DNA from: an uncultured Bacteroidales bacterium
GTDB taxonomy: Bacteria > Bacteroidota > Bacteroidia > Bacteroidales > Paludibacteraceae
Length of the DNA: 29,080 nucleotides
Assembly: GCA_937901225.1 (NCBI GenBank)
Contig: CALCGX010000119.1
Location: forward strand, 1-29,080
Direction: 5' to 3'
Shown: one piece after another, positions 24,306 to 29,080 of the stretch
How positions within the stretch are numbered: position 1 is the stretch's first letter
Layout of the letters: every line of letters starts with the position of its first letter
Made by a program: the position numbers and the translations under genes
Notes under the pieces: model-generated
Told to the model about the DNA's origin: nothing
Databases searched by the model: none
What the model saw: the letters and a program-made list of their open reading frames with translations, nothing else

Positions 24306-25148
24306 TTATTCTGCTTGATTGCCACAAAATAGTATAGGCTCATTTTCATCCACATGACCATATGGAGCATCGAAAACTATTGGATAGTCATAACCAGCAA
24401 ACACTTGATTGATAGAATCTTGCACCGTACATCCCATCAACGAATCATCATCGCAGTCCGTAAATTGCCCCACTATCACACCACTCAAACGACCTAATAC
24501 ACCACTCATACGCAAGTTATTCAACATCCGATCAATATGATAATGACGTTCACAAATATCTTCTATCAATAATACTGGTGCTTCTTCTAGTTTATCTATT
24601 ACGGCGTTTAAGGAGTATGGTGTTCCTTGCAAGCCATATAGCACACTCAAGTTGCCTCCAATAATCTTCTTTCCATCGAAATGAGACGTGCCGAAAAGTT
24701 GAAATTCTTTCCCTTTTTCTAAGGCTTCACGCATAAGCAGCACTTGTGGGGCATCTTCAGGCAGAGTTGCCAATGCCTTACACATCGAAGCATGCAACGA
24801 TGGAACACCATGCAAACTCATAACTGCGTGTAAAGCAGTAATATCCGAGAATCCTACCACCAAAGGCCATTCCGATTTTGGGCGAGTTGGAAGCACAATT
24901 TTATCCACTATTTGCTGCAATCCATACCCTCCACGAGAACACAATATTACATCCACCGAAGCATCTGCAAATGCCTCGTTCAAATCAGCCAAACGTTCTT
25001 CTGGCGTTCCAGCAAAACGACCACACGCTCCGAAGGCATGCTTCCCTATCGACACTTGAAAACCCCAACCCTCCAAACGTTCGCGCGCTTGTTCAATATA
25101 ACTCTTCTCTATCGCACCCGAAGGTGATATTATACGTATATGTTTCAT
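24306..25148 (-). CDS. ldcA: LD-carboxypeptidase (peptidase family S66)
   Basis: Removes the terminal D-Ala from tetrapeptides during murein recycling. The 280-residue protein starts MKHIRIISPSGAI, has CSRGGYG near 70-76, the nucleophile motif GFSDITALH (S101), the Glu-bearing LIEDICERHYHIDRML (E200) and the His-bearing PYGHVDEN (H265). These fit the Ser-Glu-His triad of LdcA. No signal peptide, so cytosolic, as usual. Single gene with its own promoter, divergent from the TPR/PD40 gene. Confidence 0.93.
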   Translation of the reverse strand: MKHIRIISPSGAIEKSYIEQARERLEGWGFQVSIGKHAFGACGRFAGTPEERLADLNEAFADASVDVILCSRGGYGLQQIVDKIVLPTRPKSEWPLVVGFSDITALHAVMSLHGVPSLHASMCKALATLPEDAPQVLLMREALEKGKEFQLFGTSHFDGKKIIGGNLSVLYGLQGTPYSLNAVIDKLEEAPVLLIEDICERHYHIDRMLNNLRMSGVLGRLSGVIVGQFTDCDDDSLMGCTVQDSINQVFAGYDYPIVFDAPYGHVDENEPILFCGNQAE

Positions 25149-25167
25149 GCTAATATGCTTTATGCTG

Positions 25168-25198
25168 CAAAGGTAGTAAAAATTTCCGAATTGACAAA
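25168..25198 (-). promoter_or_regulatory. Promoter of ldcA
   Basis: On the minus strand TACCTTTG (25168-25175) and TTTG (25195-25198) with a 19-base spacer. It lies about 20 bases before the ldcA start at 25148. Confidence 0.78.
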
Positions 25199-25248
25199 GT
25201 CCTTTCCATACATTCTACAAATTCTATGATTATTCGAGTCTTACTCTC

Positions 25249-25330
25249 CATGTTATCGACTATTATTCTCCACATTATCAACCATCATTCCCACATTATC
25301 AACCATCATTCCCACATTATCAACCATTAT
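25249..25330 (+). repeat. 21-bp tandem repeat, about four copies
   Basis: CACATTATCAACCATCATTC-type units start at 25271, 25292 and 25313 (21-base period). A more diverged copy begins near 25249 and the last copy is partial. There are no unique spacers between units. Confidence 0.85.
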
Positions 25331-25390
25331 ATATTTCTCTTTTATCCGACTACCTTGTCCCCGACTTCTTGCGGTTCTTTCCTTTCCAAT

Positions 25391-25440
25391 TACGTAGGAT
25401 ATACGTAACATATACGTAGGATATACGTAGGATATACGTA
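25391..25440 (+). repeat. Five-copy 11-bp TACGTA array (array 2)
   Basis: TACGTA occurs at 25391, 25402, 25413, 25424 and 25435 with an exact 11-base period. Units read GGATATACGTA (one is ACATATACGTA). It is the reverse-complement orientation of the array at 6782-6831, with the same copy number and length. It sits upstream of the promoter of the TPR/PD40 gene. Confidence 0.9.
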
Positions 25441-25532
25441 AGATATAGCAGTTAATAAGCAGAGAATACCAAATCTAACCGCAGCCCAAAGGCACGTTCA
25501 AAAAACTGAAATAGCAAAAAAATCGCTATTTT

Positions 25533-25564
25533 CTTGCATATCCGCGAATTTTGTTGTACCTTTG
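25533..25564 (+). promoter_or_regulatory. Promoter of the TPR/PD40 gene
   Basis: TACCTTTG (25557-25564) with CTTG at 25533-25536 and a 20-base spacer. It lies only eight bases before the chosen ATG at 25573, so the transcript would have almost no leader. Confidence 0.7.
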
Positions 25565-25572
25565 CAGTTGAT

Positions 25573-26949
25573 ATGCGAAAAATTCTACTTGTTATAGTAT
25601 TCATTATAGGTACATGTACGCTATGGGGACAAACGCACCATAGTGCAGACAAATTATTTCAGGCTGGCGACTATGCCTCGGCTCAAGAATCATATCGAGC
25701 GCTTCTTAAATCATACCCTACCAACGCACTCTACCTATACCGCTACGCGCGGTGCGCGCAAGAGCAAGGCGACGACACTACCGCCATACAATATTTCAAA
25801 AAAGCAGGCGATAGATATATGCTCAAGTATTTCTATATGGGCGAAAGTTACATGCGACTTTGGTATATGGATGAAGCAATCGAAGCGTATTCTACTTACC
25901 TCAATAGCCTAAAAGAACCTAACGAAAGAGAGGCACATGTGCACTTGCAAATAGCAACCGCTGAAAAAATCCAACGATATCTCCGAAGGGTAGAACAACT
26001 ACAAGTCATTGACTCTGTAGAAGTTGCATTAGACAGTATGCTACAGATCTGCGCACTCTCAGCAGATGCTGGAAATCTTACAATGGATGCTACACACAAT
26101 ATTATTTATACCAACCAACGAGGTGATCGACAACTCCACAGCACACAGGTAGATTCCACGTACCTATTAGTAACAACCCATCGTTTGCTTGACGAATGGA
26201 CCACACCTGACACTCTGCCAGAGACCATCAATTTCACTCCTGAACAACGCTCACCATACCTCCTCAACGACGGAATAACGCTCTACTTCGCAGCAAATGA
26301 CACCAACGGATTAGGCGGATTAGACATCTATATTTCACGCTACAATATGGCTACCGAAAGTTATACCACTCCCGAAAACTTAGGCATGCCATACAACTCA
26401 CCTGCTAACGAATATTTCTTCGTATTAGATGAAATACATCATATTGGCTACCTTGCCACCGATCGTTTCGCCGATACTGGACGAGTACATGTGTATTCTT
26501 TCCTCATCCCTGAGCAAAAACAATATTGGCGAAATATACCCACAGACTCGCTCGTAGCATATGCCCGCCTTGAGCAGTTTGAAAAAGCAAATATCATGAC
26601 AACAAATGATAGTTCAACGGTCGACATCTTGGAGAAAAATACCGATGAAATCGGCGATTTCTGCTTCATCATAAACGACTCCACCATTTATTATTCATTA
26701 GACGACTTCCAACAACAAACTGCTCGAGATAAATACAATGAATGGAGCAAGTTGGACAAACAAATCCATACCGAACAACAATCATTAGCCCAACTCCGCA
26801 AACAATATGCCGCAGCCGATGAGGCTACAAAAAAAGAATTGACTCCAGTTATTCTACAATTAGAAAACAACCAGAGTCAATTACGTATTCAAAGCGAACA
26901 ACTATTACAATCTATTCGCAATATTGAAATAACAGCATTTCAAGAATAA
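25573..26949 (+). CDS. Exported TPR and PD40 (WD40-like) protein
   Basis: A 458-residue protein with a signal peptide (MRKILLVIVFIIGTCTLWGQ), TPR-like helices (about 25-130, with ADKLFQAGDYASAQESYRAL), then PD40-type beta-propeller strands (RSPYLLNDGITLYFAAND, GGLDIYISRYN, SPANEYFFVLDE, GYLATDRF) and a C-terminal coiled coil (about 400-455, rich in Q, K, E). The TPR-PD40 pairing recalls PorE-type cell-envelope proteins of Bacteroidetes, but the OmpA domain of those is absent. An in-frame ATG 13 codons upstream overlaps the promoter and breaks the signal peptide, so it was not used. The end overlaps the convergent SDR gene by 10 bases. Function unknown. Confidence 0.82.
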   Translation: MRKILLVIVFIIGTCTLWGQTHHSADKLFQAGDYASAQESYRALLKSYPTNALYLYRYARCAQEQGDDTTAIQYFKKAGDRYMLKYFYMGESYMRLWYMDEAIEAYSTYLNSLKEPNEREAHVHLQIATAEKIQRYLRRVEQLQVIDSVEVALDSMLQICALSADAGNLTMDATHNIIYTNQRGDRQLHSTQVDSTYLLVTTHRLLDEWTTPDTLPETINFTPEQRSPYLLNDGITLYFAANDTNGLGGLDIYISRYNMATESYTTPENLGMPYNSPANEYFFVLDEIHHIGYLATDRFADTGRVHVYSFLIPEQKQYWRNIPTDSLVAYARLEQFEKANIMTTNDSSTVDILEKNTDEIGDFCFIINDSTIYYSLDDFQQQTARDKYNEWSKLDKQIHTEQQSLAQLRKQYAAADEATKKELTPVILQLENNQSQLRIQSEQLLQSIRNIEITAFQE

Positions 26950-27722
26950 AGCTTCCCTACAATCCAATTTACCAACCTCTTAGGCAGTAGCCTATTCAGC
27001 AGGCAAAACACCTTATAAATCATACCCCCAACATAAATTGGTTTGGGGTATTTGGCTGTAGCTATCCGATAAAAAGTACGTGCTATAAACGCTGTAGTCA
27101 TACCACTACGTTCATCTTTCTCCATAGCCTCTACTGCGGAATGCAATCCTTTGTAAATGTTCGCTCCTTCTATATTTTTCTCGCGCGCATCCGTGAAACC
27201 TGTAGCCACATCGCCTGGCATCAACACACTTACACGTATTCCAAAACTACGAACTTCATTAGCCAAAGCTAACGCCAATGCATTTATTGCTGATTTGCTA
27301 GCACTATAAAAACTTTGATATGGAATACTTAAATCCGCTGCCACAGATGAGGTGAAGATAATGCGACCGTATCCTTGTTGACGCATGATGGGCAAAACAG
27401 ATTGTGCCAAACGAAATGCACCAAAAAAATTTACATCAAACTGCTTTTTCGCTTCCTCTATAGAAGTAAATTCTATAGGACCCGATATTCCAAATCCCGC
27501 ATTGCTAATCACCACATCCAGATGATCAGTTAAATGCATCACTTGATCTACTGCATGCTGCACAGACATATCATCAGTTACATCACAATCAATATGAGTA
27601 ATCGCTGCTGTAGTTTTTCCACTACGACTTAATTCAAAAACACGCCAACCCTTCTGTGCGAAGAGTTGGACGGTAGTCAAACCGATGCCCGAAGAGCCAC
27701 CAGTAAGCAATAAAGTTTTCAT
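26940..27722 (-). CDS. SDR oxidoreductase, candidate 3-ketodihydrosphingosine reductase
   Basis: A 260-residue short-chain dehydrogenase with the NAD(P) motif TGGSSGIG (7-14), SNAG (73-76), catalytic S125/S126, and YSASK (Y139, K143). The C-terminal 30 residues are hydrophobic and basic (KVFCLLNRLLPKRLVNWI), suggesting membrane association. The ATG shares one base with the stop of the serine palmitoyltransferase gene. That coupling makes reduction of 3-ketodihydrosphingosine, the next step of the pathway, the best guess; it is inference, as SDR substrates cannot be read from sequence. Confidence 0.8.
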   Translation of the reverse strand: MKTLLLTGGSSGIGLTTVQLFAQKGWRVFELSRSGKTTAAITHIDCDVTDDMSVQHAVDQVMHLTDHLDVVISNAGFGISGPIEFTSIEEAKKQFDVNFFGAFRLAQSVLPIMRQQGYGRIIFTSSVAADLSIPYQSFYSASKSAINALALALANEVRSFGIRVSVLMPGDVATGFTDAREKNIEGANIYKGLHSAVEAMEKDERSGMTTAFIARTFYRIATAKYPKPIYVGGMIYKVFCLLNRLLPKRLVNWIVGKLYS

Positions 27723-28903
27723 TAATGTTGTGGTGTCTGTTTTAACACTCGTGCTATAATATCAACAGCCTCATCTATCACAGGTTCTGTATGAGTCGCC
27801 ATGAGAGTTGTACGCAACAAACATTCTCCCTCCACACAAGCAGGTGCAATCACAGGATTCACATATACGCCTGCATCAAATAGTGCTTTACCATACCATA
27901 GGGTATTGAGAGTATCATATGTAAAAATTGGTACAATCGGCGTAGGAGCCTCTATAATCTTCACACCAGCATCAATAAGCTTAGTACGGAAATATTGCGC
28001 TATATTCATCAAGCGAGTAGGACGTTCAGGGTCCTTCTCCAATTGTTGCAAGGCAGCCAAAGCAGTGGCAGCACCGCAAGGCGTGATGGATGCCGAGAAG
28101 ATAAAAGGACGCGATGAGTGCGCCACATAGTCGTACACCTTTTTGCTTGACAACATACAGCCACCTATACTTGCTAAGGATTTAGAGAATGTGAGCATAG
28201 TCAAATCCACCTTGTCTTGCAAACCAAAATGGGCAGCTGTACCACGTCCGCCAGGACCCAACACTCCAAAACCATGGGCATCATCTACCATCACACGTGC
28301 ACCATATTTCTCAGCAAGGGCTACTATTTCAGGTAACTTACAAATATCGCCACGCATTGAGAATACGCCATCTGTGACAATGAGCTTGCCTGCTGAATCT
28401 GGAATTTGTTGAAGTTTCTTTTCCAAATCCTCCATATCCGAGTGTTTATAACGCAACACTTGAGCAGGAGACAAACGACAAGCATCATAAATACTTGCAT
28501 GATTCTCACGGTCATTCAAAATATAATCATTCCGACCGCAAATAGTAGAGATAATTGCAAGATTAGTCTGGAAACCAGTACTACAAGTCATAGCTGCCTC
28601 ATAGCCTGTGAAGCGAGCTAATGCCTCTTCTAATTCGATGTGTAGGTCAAGTGTTCCATTCAAGAAACGACTTCCTGACACACCTGTGCCATACTTATCC
28701 AACGCCTTATGACCCGCCTCAATCACAATAGGATCTTCAGTGAAACCGAGGTAATTATTGCTTCCCAGCATGATACGACGCTTACCCTCCATTTCCACCA
28801 CTGGAGCCTGACGTGACTCCAGTGTATGGAAATAAGGATAGATATTGCGGCGTTTTACCTCTTCCAAAAGGTCGTGATGGCACTTTTGAAATAAATCAGC
28901 CAT
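27722..28903 (-). CDS. spt: Serine palmitoyltransferase (alpha-oxoamine synthase family)
   Basis: Condenses serine with a fatty acyl-CoA to 3-ketodihydrosphingosine, the first step of bacterial sphingolipid synthesis; PLP-dependent and cytosolic. The 393-residue protein has SGSRFLNGTLDLH (76-88), NHASI (134-138), DDAHGFGVLG (207-216) and the PLP lysine in TFSKSLASIGG (K241). Close overall resemblance to Bacteroides Spt, including the YPYF start and the NPVIAPAC and LMATHT segments near the end, favours this over 2-amino-3-ketobutyrate CoA ligase or BioF. Six bases separate it from the mdh stop, and the SDR gene follows with a one-base overlap. Confidence 0.88.
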   Translation of the reverse strand: MADLFQKCHHDLLEEVKRRNIYPYFHTLESRQAPVVEMEGKRRIMLGSNNYLGFTEDPIVIEAGHKALDKYGTGVSGSRFLNGTLDLHIELEEALARFTGYEAAMTCSTGFQTNLAIISTICGRNDYILNDRENHASIYDACRLSPAQVLRYKHSDMEDLEKKLQQIPDSAGKLIVTDGVFSMRGDICKLPEIVALAEKYGARVMVDDAHGFGVLGPGGRGTAAHFGLQDKVDLTMLTFSKSLASIGGCMLSSKKVYDYVAHSSRPFIFSASITPCGAATALAALQQLEKDPERPTRLMNIAQYFRTKLIDAGVKIIEAPTPIVPIFTYDTLNTLWYGKALFDAGVYVNPVIAPACVEGECLLRTTLMATHTEPVIDEAVDIIARVLKQTPQH

Positions 28904-28909
28904 ATACGA

Positions 28910-29080
28910 TTAGAGTACGTTAATCTCTTTCAAGATAGCGGTAGTCTTAGCTACTGCCTCTTCGCTTGCAGCGAACAATGCTTTCTCAGCTTCGTTCAAC
29001 TCGATTTCAACGATCTTCTCGATACCATTCTTACCGATGATACATGGAACACCGATGGTGATATCGTTGTAACCATACTC
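28910..29080 (-). CDS. mdh: Malate dehydrogenase (C-terminal fragment, cut by window edge)
   Basis: The last 56 codons of a gene entering from the right edge. The translation starts EYGYNDITIGVPCIIGKNG and continues KIVEIELNEAEKALF, matching the C-terminal end of LDH-like malate dehydrogenases, which interconvert malate and oxaloacetate. The TAA stop is six bases before the spt start, so spt and the SDR gene could be read from an mdh transcript. The catalytic part is outside the window. Confidence 0.88.
   Translation of the reverse strand, partial: EYGYNDITIGVPCIIGKNGIEKIVEIELNEAEKALFAASEEAVAKTTAILKEINVL

Larger units (their letters stand above)
25149..25572. other. Divergent intergenic region with two repeat arrays
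   Basis: This 424-base gap has no convincing gene. In order it holds the ldcA promoter (25168-25198), a 21-bp tandem repeat (25249-25330), a C/T-rich stretch (25331-25390), the 11-bp array (25391-25440), and the promoter of the TPR/PD40 gene (25533-25564). Short frames through the repeats are repeat translations, not genes. Confidence 0.7.

Noticed and set aside
25226..25408. 60-codon frame with INHHSH repeats
   Set aside because: It is a translation of the 21-bp tandem repeat, without support for a start or a family.
25249..25440. Possible CRISPR array
   Set aside because: Units of 21 and 11 bases follow one another directly, with no unique spacers and no cas genes nearby; these are simple tandem repeats.

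Overview
The window looks like a chromosomal segment from a member of the phylum Bacteroidota, most likely order Bacteroidales. The reasons are several clear TAnnTTTG (-7) promoters with TTTG-like boxes 19-20 bases upstream, two CarboxypepD_reg/TonB-dependent receptors, a Bacteroides-type serine palmitoyltransferase, an OstA-like/SurA-like envelope cluster and a DUF5063-exonuclease pair. I saw no insertion sequence, phage gene, CRISPR array, tRNA or rRNA. Species cannot be named from this sequence.

Layout. 1-1649 (minus): overlapping upp, vanZ-like and dprA (cut by the left edge). 1750-4303 (plus): DUF5063 protein, DEDDy exonuclease and RlmI-type rRNA methyltransferase. Simple repeats lie between the last two genes and inside the methyltransferase gene. 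A bidirectional terminator at 4341-4371 separates this from a minus-strand TonB receptor with a His cluster and a CxxC pair (4376-6700). Divergent from that receptor is a fused regulator (RIC/ScdA N-domain, hemerythrin, LuxR helix-turn-helix), followed by dacB, birA and rfbB (7137-11298, plus). 11358-15864 (plus) is a metal-related operon: a FeoB-like permease lacking the first part of the GTPase domain, a second TonB receptor with clustered cysteines, and a small exported HMA-domain protein with a His-rich tail.

15850-24236 (minus) is a tightly packed run of eight genes. In transcription order these are a PPIase-like lipoprotein, SurA-like PPIase, OstA-like protein, small outer-membrane barrel, dnaG, radical SAM protein and glycosyltransferase; counting distinct genes gives seven clearly seen, so the run is seven genes long. 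24306-25148 (minus) is an LD-carboxypeptidase, divergent from an exported TPR/PD40-type protein (25573-26949, plus). The right end (minus) holds the C-terminus of malate dehydrogenase, a serine palmitoyltransferase and an SDR that is a good candidate for the next step of sphingolipid synthesis.

The most interesting points are: (1) the FeoB-like/TonB/HMA operon as a candidate metal-uptake system with a permease that has lost its P-loop GTPase; (2) two five-copy 11-bp TACGTA arrays, each exactly 50 bp from first to last core, 18.6 kb apart and in opposite orientation, each in a divergent intergenic region; (3) the RIC-hemerythrin-LuxR fusion beside a metal-type TonB receptor; (4) an in-frame 21-bp repeat that adds about three 7-residue repeats to RlmI.
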